A DNA stretch of 64,000 nucleotides from NCBI GenBank assembly GCA_022496805.1, contig CM040106.1:558001-622000 (forward strand), given 5' to 3'. The notes beneath the pieces are model-generated. The model was not told the DNA's origin. It ran no database searches and worked only from the letters and a program-made list of their open reading frames with translations. A program made the position numbers and the translations under genes. Source of the DNA: Pohlia nutans (Eukaryota > Streptophyta > Bryopsida > Bryales > Mniaceae). Shown piece after piece: positions 23,610 to 35,539 of this stretch. Numbering within the stretch: position 1 is the first letter of the stretch; each line of letters begins with the position of its first letter.

Positions 23610-25670
23610 TTAGACATCGCTGTAGCGCGATCTCTCGCCTTTGTTGCGCCAACATCCGTTCCTCTCACGCATCTCGAATAGGAGCGGATCTCCTTCTGAT
23701 TCCATCGTGTGACTGAGTCCCTCGAGACCTTCATTCAATGAAGGGTGTCGAGTACGCAAGGGTGCACAAGGAGGCACATGAACACGGGGTAGGGTAGGTG
23801 GAGGCGGGTCTATTGATTTCCCGATACGTTTCGTAGATTGTTGGTTAGGTTTTGAAGATGCCCGAGGGCGTGGCAACGGCATAACCTTCAAAGGGGAAGA
23901 TGCGGAATAGGGTGTCGGATTCACAGCCCGAGAGTCAGATACATTCGTTTTCAACTTGGATGCTCCACCTGCAGACTCTTGAGGGGGTGCACTCCCTTGT
24001 ATATTTGTATACACCTGCGATAATGACCTATTTATTTGGGGGGTTATTTACCTTGCAAAAAATATTATAAGGTGATGCTATTTTACATGTAAAAAGCCTA
24101 AGAATATTATATGTGATGGTATTTTACATGTAAACATGTTTCACTTTTAAAAAATCCCCTATTTTACATGTACATTTTTTACAAAATTTATCTACATTGA
24201 ATATATTGGACCCTATTTTTTATCGCACGTTGTTTCTAAAATTTTCGCCAGTGAACCCCTCGAGTGCAGACTACATCCAAGTAACAGATGTATGAGTATA
24301 TGTAAATATCTCATGACAATAAAAGCATGAGATGCAAGAAATGAATGAGTAGTTAATTTCAAGCGTACCTCTATCATAATGAGATCCTCCTTCATCTCAA
24401 AATCATCATAAAGCTTCCTCTGAGGCGGTCCAACAGCACTTGATCGATTATTCGGGGAAGGAGGTATGGCTCGTGCTTTCAAAGGCGAAGGTGAACTCAC
24501 AGATCGTGGTCTTTTACCACTGCTGGGTGGGCTATCTACAACACCATGATTGATTGGCTTGACAAAAAAGTCCATTGTCGATTGCGCAGTAGCTGCGGAG
24601 TACGTGATATGTCCCAATCCACTCTGCAAAATTGCGTATTGTCCGTAGTCCAAAATCGAATCAGCAGAAGCAACGCAACGGTAATCAACATCATTGTCCA
24701 TATTCGAGAAAGAACGCAACACCTGAAAACAAATAGATTTCAGAGGAGACCACAACAAGAATAGAATGACTGTGCTACTGTCAATTCGACTCGAGTTAAA
24801 TGCAGCCAGCTATGAATAGACAACAAGGATTACGAACAAAGTCAAATCTACTCGACTCGAGTTAAATGGAGGCAGCAATGAATATGAATCATACAGGTCT
24901 AAACCAAGAAAGTGGTAAATGAGAGAATACTCACGTGTGATTCTATCATTAAGACTGCGCTGCAAGCATCCAAAATAGAACTACTAAATCCATCATCGAC
25001 AAATTGACTGATCCAACGTTAGAATCTTTGAATTCTCTATGGCGCTCATGAGTTCATCATATTCTTGTGTATCGGACTCCTGAATGAGCATCCGACGCCC
25101 ACTATTATCTTCTCGGCGGAAAGACAGCAAGCCTTGACCCCGGCACTGATGCAGCCGTTGGATCCAAGAGAGGAGCTCGTCAACCAAGAATCTATCAGCA
25201 GCATGATGTTGCGACCACGACATGGGCAGAACAACATTCTCAGGTTCATTAAGGACGTGCTTCTCACGGCTATCGTCTACGATGATGGTGTTTGAAGAGC
25301 TAAAGTTGGAATTTTGGGGTTCAAACAGTTTGTTCAATGGTTTGAGGAATAAGTCCTTGTTGGTACCCTTCACTTTCAGAATGGACAATTTATTCCGCGA
25401 TCCACAATACTTGATAACATCACAGGAATCCTGCCCCATTATATGCAACGGGGGCTGTAGACCCTTGAATAAGTATTCGCAAATCAATTTAGTTATGGTA
25501 GTCGCTATGGAACTCCATACGGAGACATATGCGACAAGCCATAACTGACAAAGGAACTCAAGGCAGTGCGGACGAACGTAGACGGCCTTGGGACCAACCA
25601 TTGCAGGTAGAATAGAAGAATGTGGTTGCGAGATCTCATTGTACACTTGTACACTCTGGTACAAGGACTT
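23610..25670 (-). CDS. FCP1/NIF (HAD) phosphatase-like protein, spliced, possibly inactive
   Basis: Exons on the minus strand: about 25664-24993, 24722-24368 (TTTTCAG|GTG ... ATAGAG|GTACGC) and about 24003-23610 (CGCAG|GTG to stop). Exon 1 reads like the FCP1/NLI-interacting-factor phosphatase domain: YVRPHCLEFLCQL, then AYVSVWSS, MGQDSCD, KPLNKLF, TIIVDDSREKHVLNEPENVV (HAD motif III region), and a final DxFLVDELLSWIQRL helix. The nucleophile motif DxDxT, normally about 40-60 residues before YVRPH, is not in any frame I can see, so an upstream exon is missing or the enzyme is dead. Later exons are Ser/Pro-rich (SPSPLKARAIPPSP, DPPPPTLPRVHVPP), like a disordered tail. At least two palindromes of the main family (24786-24868) lie in its intron and another (25982) lies just upstream, linking it to the ParB-like gene. 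This could be a host gene or transposon cargo. Confidence 0.5.
24786..24868. repeat. Two intronic copies of the main palindrome
   Basis: TTCGACTCGAGTTAAAT and ACTCGACTCGAGTTAAAT, half-degenerate copies within the intron of the FCP1-like gene. Confidence 0.75.
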
Positions 25671-25981
25671 GCTCTACAGTACACAAACGCTCTAGACTAC
25701 TCACATGCCTCGAGGATGCAGCAGGTGATGGATTTTCACATGGGATACTCAAAACATTGGCAGAGCCTGCGCGATGCAAAAGTGCAATAGAATAATATGT
25801 AAAAAGCAGCATTATATTTCACTCTCGGTAAAAATGAGCAGCATTTACAAAAAAAGGAGTAGCATTTATAAAAATGTAGAGCATAATTGTTTTAATAATA
25901 TTTTCATGTCCTACTTAAGATATGCACTAACAAAACTCCTATATCCTCATGCTGGGGATCTCCGTGATACTGGAAGTGAAG

Positions 25982-26003
25982 TTCAACTCGAGTCGAGTTA
26001 AAT
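25982..26003. repeat. Single palindrome copy between the two minus-strand genes
   Basis: TTCAACTCGA, G, TCGAGTTAAA: a nearly perfect member of the main palindrome family, between the 3' end of the ParB-like gene (26015) and the start of the FCP1-like gene. Confidence 0.85.
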
Positions 26004-27004
26004 GAAAAACAAGATCATGAAGATGAACCTGGTGGCACATCTGACGCTTCGAGTTCCATCGCATCACAAGTAATGTCGATGTCCGGTTCCAGACCTGTAT
26101 TTGGACTGGGGTTATTCTGAGATCGTTCTTCCTCTTGATCCGTCTGTCCGGTATTAGATGCTGGTGCAGGTGACGCACTTGAAGTCTCGCGGGCAACGCG
26201 TGCAGGATAAGACTGACGAGTGGCAGCTCCACTATCGGAGGAGTTTGCCGACGATTTGAAAGTAGGAGCTGTCCGCCATGACGATGCGCTGGATCGAGCA
26301 TCAGCAACGCTTTGGGTCCAACTTCTGCAACCAATGTCCTTACCATAGAAGGGATCTTCTCCGTTAATAATGTGTTCCACTTGTCATCATCGGCCTTGCA
26401 CGCTCGTTCGAGCATATCTATCATATGGTGGCTCTGACGCTCCTCCATCAACATCATCTTGTCTGAGAGGCGGTTGAATAGTGCCTCAGCAAGATCAACA
26501 CCTCCATCTTCCTTGTGTTTCTTCTTTCTTGACTTGGGAACGGGAGAAGGATTTGGCATCAACGAATCAGATGAGTGAGTCTCTTCACCTTCATTTGGCT
26601 GCAACATGATCCGAGACCGGTATGGGGCGTGACAAGAATCTGCGATGCTGGCAGGTCGATGTCTTTATCCTCACTTGAAGAACCTAGTTTAATAGGCCTA
26701 GAGATGTCTTCGCCACGGTTGACTTGGCTAGACTCTCGTGGCCTCTTGCCCTTGCTGGATGAGGACGCTTCTTTGTCACCTCTCTTAGGATGTTTTGACT
26801 CATCAACGATGTATCCGAGCTCAAAATCCCTCCAGTCTTAGTTCAGGACCTTCTCAGACAGTTCAATAAACGCATTCGTCTCGCTGCTTGGCCCGATGAT
26901 GTAATTCTCCGACAAATTCATATGGAGTATGAAAACAAAAGAACATTAGAATGTGGTGAATGAACGACACAAGTCATCAAGAGAACTCATTCACTCCCTG
27001 GACA

Positions 27005-27240
27005 GTTCAACTCGAATCCAGTTGAAAGTATCTTGAGGACCCTTGATCGATCGACAATTTCTCAAATCACTTCAACTCTACACCAGTGGAGATCCGTAGA
27101 CCTTCCCTAATATAGAATTGATTTAACTCGATTTGAGTTGAATCACTTCAACTGTCACTTAAGCAGACGGTGTTTAACTTGACTCGAGTTGAATCCAAAA
27201 TAGAGATAATGATTCAACGACTATTTAACTCGACTCAGTG
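27005..27240. repeat. Four palindromes within intron 2 of the ParB-like gene
   Basis: Copies at about 27005, 27123, 27175 and 27222 (for example TTTAACTCGATTTGAGTTGA). They fall inside the GT-AG intron 27245-26907, not in coding sequence. Confidence 0.8.
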
Positions 27241-28647
27241 AGTACCCAGGCAGCACACGACAATTTATCACCACCAAGCACGGTTAGCACTACGTCCCCT
27301 TCCTTGTAGAACAGGTCTAATAACTTCAGGAAGACTTCCATTCGCAGCTCCGTGTTGTAAATCTGATACTCCAATTCGTTGTAATCACCTGGTGTGGTGA
27401 ATACCGTGGTTAATGGAGCCTCAAAAAAACTTAGCAGGTGCTTGAGCCTCAACCTAGGTCCCTTCTTGAACATGAAGATAATCTGCACATTAGTGTGTGC
27501 ACGTTTGTTGGTCGCAGGATAATCTTCTAGCCGCTCATATTTTGCCAGAATATAATCCGCAAACTCAAGTGAGTATTTATCTCCAAACTCTGAAGCGTGA
27601 AGGTGAGGCAAATTTTTTGCTTGTGCGACTTTGTCACCACACATCTATACCCATACGGGAAGACCCGTGACATCGGGATTGTCGATCCCTGAGAGCACAG
27701 AGAGCACGTTGTAAAAGTAAGGCGAGTCATTTGACGACCCCGCCTGTTCAAGCGCACCAGGGAGATTTCTGAAGTCCATAATCGCCACCTTAATCCTCTG
27801 GGCGGTTGTCTCATCCCATGCGCCTGTGCTCCATTCCGCCAGGACATCCTCGTCCAAATTATAGGGCCTGTAGTATGCATTGCCTTTGGGGATCTGAAAC
27901 TTCCCCTTGTTGGCGAGGAACACCATAAAGAATTCAGAAGCATAGGGAGACATATCTTCAATGCTCTTGTTCTTGTCGAGGAGAAGTTTTGCGGCAGTGA
28001 AGTACTCATCTCTAAGGGCGGATAACAGGACATTGAGTGCACCTTTTGTAATGCTGAATTCCTCCTTGAAACTCTTCATGCTGTCCTTCTTGAACTCGCC
28101 ACTGGAGCTGTAAAGGGCGAACTCTGATTGCATGCTGTGTATCTGCCATTTCACAATGGTCTTCCTCTTGCATCTCTCCTGCCAGTCCTTGTAGCTGTAC
28201 CAGTTAGGATGCACACCCTTGATCTGCTTCATCGTCACTTTGGGGTATGACTCCTCCCTCTTCAGGTCTGGCCTGTTGAGCAAGTGCTCGGAAAACCTCT
28301 TAAGCTGCGCTTCGTTGAGGTTCCCCAACAACTTGAAGAACTCTCAGGTCATGACTCCATCCCGCTCCGGATTCCAACTAGTCAATTCCTTGAGCCTCTT
28401 CCCCGTATCAGGATCCATTAGTTTCCCCTAAGAGTGCGCGGAAATGAGTTTGCTCCACAGGCTGTACACCTCTTCGGACGCGGTGATGCTCTTCAGCTCG
28501 TTGTGAATAGCCAACTCCTGCTCTTTGGGCTTCTTCCCGCTCAATGCTTTTTAGGTCTTCCTGACGTCGATCAGTGCAAAGCGAAGTTTTACCACGTCCT
28601 AGAATTCCTGTGACATTCAATACACGAGTGTCTGGTTCAGTAAAACA

Positions 28648-28757
28648 ACTCGAATTGAGTTAAACAGTTATGTTTGTCTATCTCGTGCTTAACATGAATA
28701 GAGCTTATGACCTACTGACAAGGAACGCATTCAACTCGAATCGAGTTGAACTCCATG
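28648..28757. repeat. Two palindromes within intron 1 of the ParB-like gene
   Basis: Copies at about 28648 (AACTCGAATTGAGTTAAA) and about 28733 (ATTCAACTCGA, A, TCGAGTTGAA). Both lie between the donor after codon KYK and the acceptor at 28599. Confidence 0.85.
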
Positions 28758-30269
28758 ATTACCTTGTACTTATTTGCATCTTCCACTTGCTTCTTTGTCC
28801 TGCGAGTTGGTAAGGCCCTGCCAACTTCTGTAGCCTCCTTCAAAGGTGTTGGACACTTCAGGCTTTTCCACACCGCACGAGCGCCTATGATGTTTGTAGC
28901 CCATGTTGGGTTGAAGTTCTGGAAATGATTGACCCTGTTGTAGTAGGCAGAAATGTTTCTCAGGATCGACTTGTTGTGATTCCACACGATGAAACACTCC
29001 CACTTCTGGAACTTCTCCTTGATCTTCTGACTTATATCAGGCCTTGTTCTCATAAGCTTTGATGCTTCCACGCTGTGCTGGCCGTTGATCATATAAAACT
29101 GTCCATCCTTAATGTCCTCCCAGCTGCGCGGTTTCCTCGTCATGTCCTTCGGGATCGCGCACAGTGTAATTTTCTTATCCTTGTTTGGCATCTCGACAAG
29201 GAAGTACATTACTTGCTCTACCTTTCTCTGCTCCAGGCTACGAACATTCAGCTTTTTTGGTGGAGTCAGCAGCTGATCGATGGAAATCACAAACGACTTA
29301 TCGATCCCCCATATGTACGAGTCGGTGCATTGCGACCAGTAGTTCTTGTACACCTCCATAGAGGTTTTGTAGTCAATCTTCTTCTTGTCATAATCACTAG
29401 GAATGTTAGTCAAAGCTGATTCCATGCTGGCATCTTTGTGGTGAGATGGCTCCCCTTCGTCTGCTAAAAGGGACTTTCGAGTATGGACAGCCCTCAAGTT
29501 TCTAGGAGTCGCCGGTGTACTGGTGGTTTGCAATGCGGAGGGTTTTCGTTTCCGGTTCCCACTCGTCCCAGTCTCAGGGGTTTCAAAGAGCAAGGATTCT
29601 TGGCTTCTGCCCTGGCTATTTATCTCCTTGCTCAAACGTAATGGCTGCATCGATTTCTGGGTGACGTCGAGCTTCAGCTTGTTCAGCTCAAGAGCAGTGA
29701 GCAGACTCTTCAAACATGGTGCTAGGACATACGCAGGGTGCTGGTCACTGATTGGAGTCCTATACCGATAGGTATTAGCGTGAGCCTCCACATTCTTTGC
29801 AAGGTTTTTGTAATCTATGTTCTTGAGGCTGGCAATGTGGGGAGTTATATTGAAGGGGGTCTTCTCCGGCTCCATCATGTACGTGAAGCGGTAGTCGTGG
29901 TCAGTGCCTTCATCCTTGACCACGCATGTGACGCAGACGTAGCCTTTCGGACCAGGGGTGACATCCACGACCTCCTCGTATAGAGAGACTGGTAGATGGG
30001 GCTCGGTATTCTTGTACTTGTTGATGAGTGCGAGCTTCTCAACGGTGGGAACCAGAGTAAGGCTCCACCACTCCACGTTCTCTGGGTCCAGAAACTCCCA
30101 GAACTTGCCATGTGTGACCTCGTCGCCGAAAGCTACTCCATCATCGCCCGACGTTTTGAACCGCTTGAAGAAGGCGGCAAGCCGAGTTTGTTGGTTTTGT
30201 GCGTCTGAACCCACGTAGACTTAGTATTTGTTGTTATTCCTTTAGTTTTTTATTAAGGAATTCCCTGGA

Positions 30270-31165
30270 ATTCAACTCAAACCGAGTTGAATATGCTTGC
30301 AACAACCTCATTTATGTTTTTCAGAGTTATTCACTGGTATTTAACTCGACTCGAGTTGAATGTCTGTTCAACTACATCTTCCATTAACTTCTGAGTTCAT
30401 ATTGTTTGAACTAATCAAACCTCTTAACTCAAATCGAGTTGAATTTTATTAATCTAGTGGCTTGCTACGTGAAAGACATTCTTGGGTCGTGTAGAATTCT
30501 TTAAGTAGACTTAGAATTCTCTGGTATAGCAGGCAATTCAACTCGATTCGAGTTGAATTATGTAATGGTCAATATGTTTATGAATTGAATTCAGAAATTG
30601 TCACTAGTATTCAACTCAATTCGAGTTAAATGTCTGTTAGCATAGACTGTTATTATCTTCTAAGTTTATGTTTTTCTCTAATTTATTAGTATATTGTTTG
30701 ATCTAAGCAGTACATTTAACTCGACTTGAGTTGAATTGTATGAATCCTTTGAATGTGCGCAAGCAATTCAACTTGAATCAAGTTGAATACTGTGAATGGA
30801 CTTATTTTTATATGCAATTTGTTTTTCAAAGCAGGAAATTCAACTCGAATTGAGTTGAATTCATCTATCTACCTCTGGACCCTATCAAAATTTAACTCGA
30901 ATCGAGTTAAATTGATCTATCTACCTGTGGACCCTTTCATGTTTCTACTCATTGCTGATCTTCCCCTATGATTTATTATTGATATCACTATCACGGGTTC
31001 TCGAAATCTATTCAACTCGTATCCAGTGTAATTTACCCGGTATCTTGTTCAGGTTATTGAGGTATACATTCAGCTCAAGTCGAGTTAAATTGGAGATGCT
31101 TATACATGTTTTTAGGGAAACTTCGAGTTGAATTGACGTCAAGTTGAATAGCTCTCGAGTTGAAT
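30270..31165. repeat. Palindrome array A, upstream of the ParB-like gene
   Basis: About 12-13 copies of the 23-bp palindrome, spaced 50-110 bp, for example 30270, 30339, 30536-30558, 30609, 30715, 30766, 30838, 30892, 31010, 31068 and 31122. Half-site consensus is ATTCAACTCGA with one central base. Variants are mostly CG to TG or CA. The array starts about 55 bp upstream of the ParB-like reading frame, so it occupies its probable promoter region. Between copies the DNA is AT-rich and non-coding. Confidence 0.9.
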
Positions 31166-32200
31166 TTACAGTTTGTTGTATTTGTTTCTGCTTTACTACT
31201 AATTTACAAATTTTAAGATTTCAGTACAAAAAACAGCGACTGTCATTCTGCCATTCTGTAACTTCATGCACATCGCAAATGTATACATTTCATGCAATGA
31301 AACTTATAATGTCAAAAGAAATTTGCCATATATTCCACGGTACACAATAATGCAAACACAATGTCATACACCAAATTATAGTGCATGATGGAACTCACCC
31401 ATAATAATCTGCGGTGTTCTTCGCAAATTATCAAGCGTTGTGTACGTTGACAGATTTGCTTCCTAGTACCTGTACATGTTGAATTCCACAACTATCAACA
31501 TAAAACTACCTTATTAAAATTTAGAAACCCTAATTTCAATTGCTCGTTTAATTTTTGACAGAGGGTTAAAACGAACTTGGAGTAGTGGTCAGCTCTTTGT
31601 GACAAGCTTCGGTTTTCATTAACTAAACACAAGAATTTCTTTACTGTAATACTGCCATTCACCTCTTTCTACTTCGTTACCAACTCTTCAAACACAAGTA
31701 GATGCTAGCCTCAAAAATAAATAATAGCATGACTCAAATGTACATGAGAGGACTATTACAGGCATAAAATTTACCCAACAAATTTGACATACTTGCATTT
31801 GGAGGCCTTTCCAATATCATCAACATCTCCCCATATCACAGAAGATTTATTTTATTTTGTAAAGAATTTAATGGTTCATGAACATCGTTGTAAACATTCA
31901 TTTGCCCTAATCATCCTTCCCAAACTCAGTTAAAGATTGTAGCTTCTTCTTGAATTCTAATCAGCTTGCACTCGACTAACCTTAAAAATTCAAACTCCAA
32001 ATGACTTGAGAATTTGTAAACGAAAATCAACTGACATCTGCGGTTATAGAATTACCTTAGAGAATTGGACCCCTCCACCTTCTACTTGCGGCTCGAAACT
32101 GCTGCGTCAAACTACAACTCCAAATCATCAAATTTCAGTTCCAAATCGTCAAATTGCAGCTCCTTGACTTCAAGTTTGCCTAACTCTGAGCTACAGCCAA
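31166..32200. other. AT-rich intergenic DNA
   Basis: No coding motif, RNA gene or repeat recognised. Confidence 0.45.
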
Positions 32201-32480
32201 CCCTAAATCCTAAACATCTAAGAACCGAAAGCACTGATGCAAACGCCTGATGAACCCTAAGCCTGATGAACCCTAAGCCTGATGAACCAAAAGCACTGAT
32301 GCAAGCAAAAAAAAAGATAGTACCTTGCTACTCGGATGCACTGAACCACCGTGAACCACTGATGCAAACCCTAAGCCGCCGTGAGCCATTGATGCCGTGA
32401 AGCACTGATGCAAACGCTAAGCCGCCAAGGACTGATGTAAAGTCCAAACCTTAAGGTGATGCAAACTCCAAACCCTAGTA
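32200..32480 (+). repeat. Minisatellite of CTGATG(C/A)AACCCTAAGC units
   Basis: Direct copies of CCTGATGAACCCTAAG and of CACTGATGCAAACCCTAAGC-like words with GCCGCCGTGA spacers, about eight diverged units. Confidence 0.7.
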
Positions 32481-32704
32481 GTAAGAGGGCGCGCAAGAGA
32501 GAGAGCGCAAGAGAAGCAGCGAGAGTGAGACAAAAAACACGGGAGAGGGCGGCAGCAGCGTCCGAAGAAGGAGAGGGCGGCAGCAGGGGAGCGGGGAGCA
32601 GCAACGACTGGGAGCAAGGCAAATGAGCCCCAAACCCTAATGGCCCCCGACCCCATCCCGTTGTTTCTGCCCTGCCCTTCAGCAAAAAAATCCCTTGCTG
32701 CCCG

Positions 32705-32785
32705 TGCAGGGCATATACACATGCATATACACGTGTATATACATGTGTATATACATGTGTACATATACACGCATGTATGTATGTA
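32705..32785. repeat. Alternating purine-pyrimidine (TATACACATG)n run
   Basis: About 75 bp of TATACACATGCATATACACG-like sequence, alternating almost strictly between purine and pyrimidine and abutting the Stowaway-like MITE. A similar shorter run resumes after it (33045-33100), so the MITE inserted into this repeat. Confidence 0.75.
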
Positions 32786-33041
32786 CTCCCTGCGTCCCAA
32801 AGTTATTGAATGTCCAACTTGTTTTCTTGGTATTTCTTTGAGCCAATTTCATTGATCATATTGTAAGAAACAAGATTTAAAAAAGGTTCCAAATTATGTC
32901 ACTTGAATGATTGAAGAACATTCCATGTGTTAATTGCAACCTAAATAATTTTAGCCACAAGGAATTTTTTTGTTCACCTTTGTAAAAAAGCACTTTCAAA
33001 CATGACTTTCAAACATGACAATAACTTTGGGACGGAAGGAG
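32786..33041. mobile_element. Stowaway-type MITE (Tc1/mariner), 256 bp
   Basis: The left end CTCCCTGCGTCCCAAAGTTA and right end (minus strand) CTCCTTCCGTCCCAAAGTTA are the canonical Stowaway terminal repeat, flanked by the expected TA target duplication (32784-32785 and 33042-33043). The internal sequence is AT-rich and non-coding. Confidence 0.9.
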
Positions 33042-33043
33042 TA

Positions 33044-35535
33044 TATAGAAGTATATGTATGTACATATGTCTGCATATATATGTATATGCATATACATAC
33101 AATACGTGGAAGGCAGGGTTAGCAGAAAATAATTCTTCCTGAAAATGTTGAAAGAATAAATATGTTTTATAAAGTATATTGTTGACATCAAAAAAAATGA
33201 AGTTAACAAAATGCGAAAAATAAATAAAACCTTGTTTGAACAGAACTGGATTAAAACATATCAGTCAACGCGCCCAACAATATAAAAAAATAAAAACGTT
33301 TAGTAGCCGGTACAGTTTTAATTCTAGCTTTTTATAGCCGATTTCTTAATAATTACTTTTAAAAGTGCGGACATCCACGGTTTCAACTTCTATTAATTAT
33401 TCGACATGAAAGTGCCGACGTCCACAAAATTGTCAACAGAATTAGATTACATTATATTAACATTTAACGAGGTAGATTTAAAAATTATCTAGCAATCGGT
33501 TAATGTCAAATGTCATTCTTAGTTCAAGAAATAAGCCCTAAAACACAATTTTAAAAAGTACTAGGTAGATTGAAATAATCAAACAAGTGCCAGTTAAACC
33601 TTAGTGAAATCAATCCGTTGGATTGGAAGATTATATAGTATGTTTTTCAACCGTATAATGCACACTCAAAAATGAGATTTTGGAGGACATGTGACTACAA
33701 AGTTTAATAGAATTTGGTTTTAATATTCCAAAATAAAAGTGAAGGGGTTCATTTATTGACCTATATTGACATGTCAGTCTTAGTTACAATCTTAGTTTCA
33801 TGATTGACTGTCAAGAACAGACTCACCCAAAATTATTGTGAATATTATGAGTGATATTAGTGACTTATCCATGTACGGTTTAGGAAAAAAGAATGTACGT
33901 TAAAATATGAAAGAAGTTTGTACTAACATTGATCAATATCGGAATACATACACCAATGAAATATGAACAGAGGAATACATTTTCTAAAAAATAAAACGTA
34001 ATAACAAACTTCCAAACTTACACAAGAACTACCGCATAATACATGTGATGCATATGTAAGTATGTACTGTATTTTTACGTATTTGCTGTATTTTCACGCT
34101 TCTTTCATTAGTATTTTGATAGTTACACAACTCCAAATAGGAATTTAATTTATTTTTCCGAAAGATAAATGGCGTGGTGGGCCTATAACCTTTTTGTTCA
34201 ATGTAGTTTCTCTTCAAGTCAGCTATAAAAGGCAATTTCTAATGTATCTTTATTTCTTCTTCCAATTCAATTACAAAAGCGCTATTCTATTTATATCACT
34301 CTCTTTCTAAACAGTTATCTCAACCGTTATTCAATTCACTTGCTCAAACAAACAACTCAATGACAATACTTTCACTCAATTACTCACTCAGATCCTAAGC
34401 ACTTCACCTACCTATTCAAACACACACAGACAAAACAACCAAAACCCGCACGCAGACTAACGTATCTTTATTCTTTCAATCAGCTTACACAATTTTACTC
34501 TACTGACGATACTAACTCTTTCTCTGCAACTATCTCTTAACACCGGTTTCAATCATATCCGCTTCCTGTTCATTCTCTCATATGCATGTACGCCATAGCT
34601 CCATCTCTCAACTCAATTACTCAAACACTCGCACAGACCAACAGACACAAGCGTTTGCAGAACCAGAGTTATAAGGCACGAAAACAAAGAACATAAAATG
34701 GACAGAGGTTTCAATTCGACAGAAAAGAAGGGATTAAAATCATCCAAGAACAAAAATAAGTGTTGAACTTTGAACATTACAATTCCAAACCGTTTTTATT
34801 GATTTGCCAAAAACTGAAATATCGTTGACGGGAAAATATAAAAATATTAAACACGTCATCAACTTTATTTTTACACAAAAGTTGAATTATGTCAATGATT
34901 CAAAGTTAAACTCCACACAAGATAAATTTTCAATGTGAATCACTTCAACAATGTCTTAAATTAATGTTATAAAATTCGCTAATTTGGAAAAGTAATAATG
35001 ATGCTTCCATCATTTATTTTTCTTTTTTAGAGATAACAATTGACAGTCAAAATTAAACTTATCATAGTATATTCTAGAACTCTAAGTTTGAAAATTACAA
35101 ATTAGAAAAATTATCAAATCATAGTGCTTTTAAATTAACTTAAAACTAATCTACTGTTATTTCTCGAAGTTTCATCATACGGATAATTTGTACAAATTAT
35201 GCCTTACATTTTATATACTATACCAAATTTCATCAGATTTTTTGAAGGTACATATAATTATAACACACCTATGTTTTGTCCAATACTATTCAGGTTTTAA
35301 ATGGTTAAAAAATATTACAATATTATTCGTTTAATAAATATATAATGGTTATATATTAATACTTAAAATATATATACAGTACGTTGAATGCATGTGAACT
35401 TTTAAGTAATGCATATGTTTTTAGGATGTACAATCCGTACTAAAAATTCAAATTTAGAGCTACCTTAGTCTATTCGAATAAGCCCAATTATTACATTTTA
35501 AAGAGCAATAAAAGCGCTTTAAATAAGGTGAACTC
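33044..35535. other. AT-rich intergenic DNA
   Basis: No gene or structured repeat seen. A CA/CT-rich stretch lies at about 34260-34680 without an open frame of note. Confidence 0.45.
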
Positions 35536-35539
35536 GTAC

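Larger units (their letters stand above)
26015..30214 (-). pseudogene. ParB/Srx-fold-like large protein, three exons, nonsense-riddled
   Basis: Exon 1 (about 30214-28765) encodes about 480 residues. Residues 1-200 are unrecognised, about 200-290 form a Ser/Arg-rich linker, and about 300-450 form a ParB-N-like domain with SFVISIDQLL, then a KITLCAIPKDM strand, DGQFYMINGQHSVEASKLM (compare the family's 'I-x-D-G-x-H-R-x-x-A') and an ISAYYNRVNHF segment. Exon 2 (28598-27246) and exon 3 (26906 onward) join in phase at KYK|GTAATC...CTAG|GAC and TGG|GTACTC...GGAG|AAT. Exon 3 ends in a Ser-rich tail (SASPAPASNTGQTDQEEERS) before TAA or TGA near 26015. Exon 2 stays in one frame but carries four stops: 28551-28553 TAA, 28428-28430 TAG, 28344-28346 TGA and 27645-27647 TAG. 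Exon 3 has TAA at 26838-26840 plus two frameshifts near 26600 and 26350. Each stop is one C-to-T change from CAA, CAG or CGA. No ATG is visible at the 5' end (GTG at 30214 follows an in-frame TAA). ParB assignment is by motif only. Confidence 0.55.
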
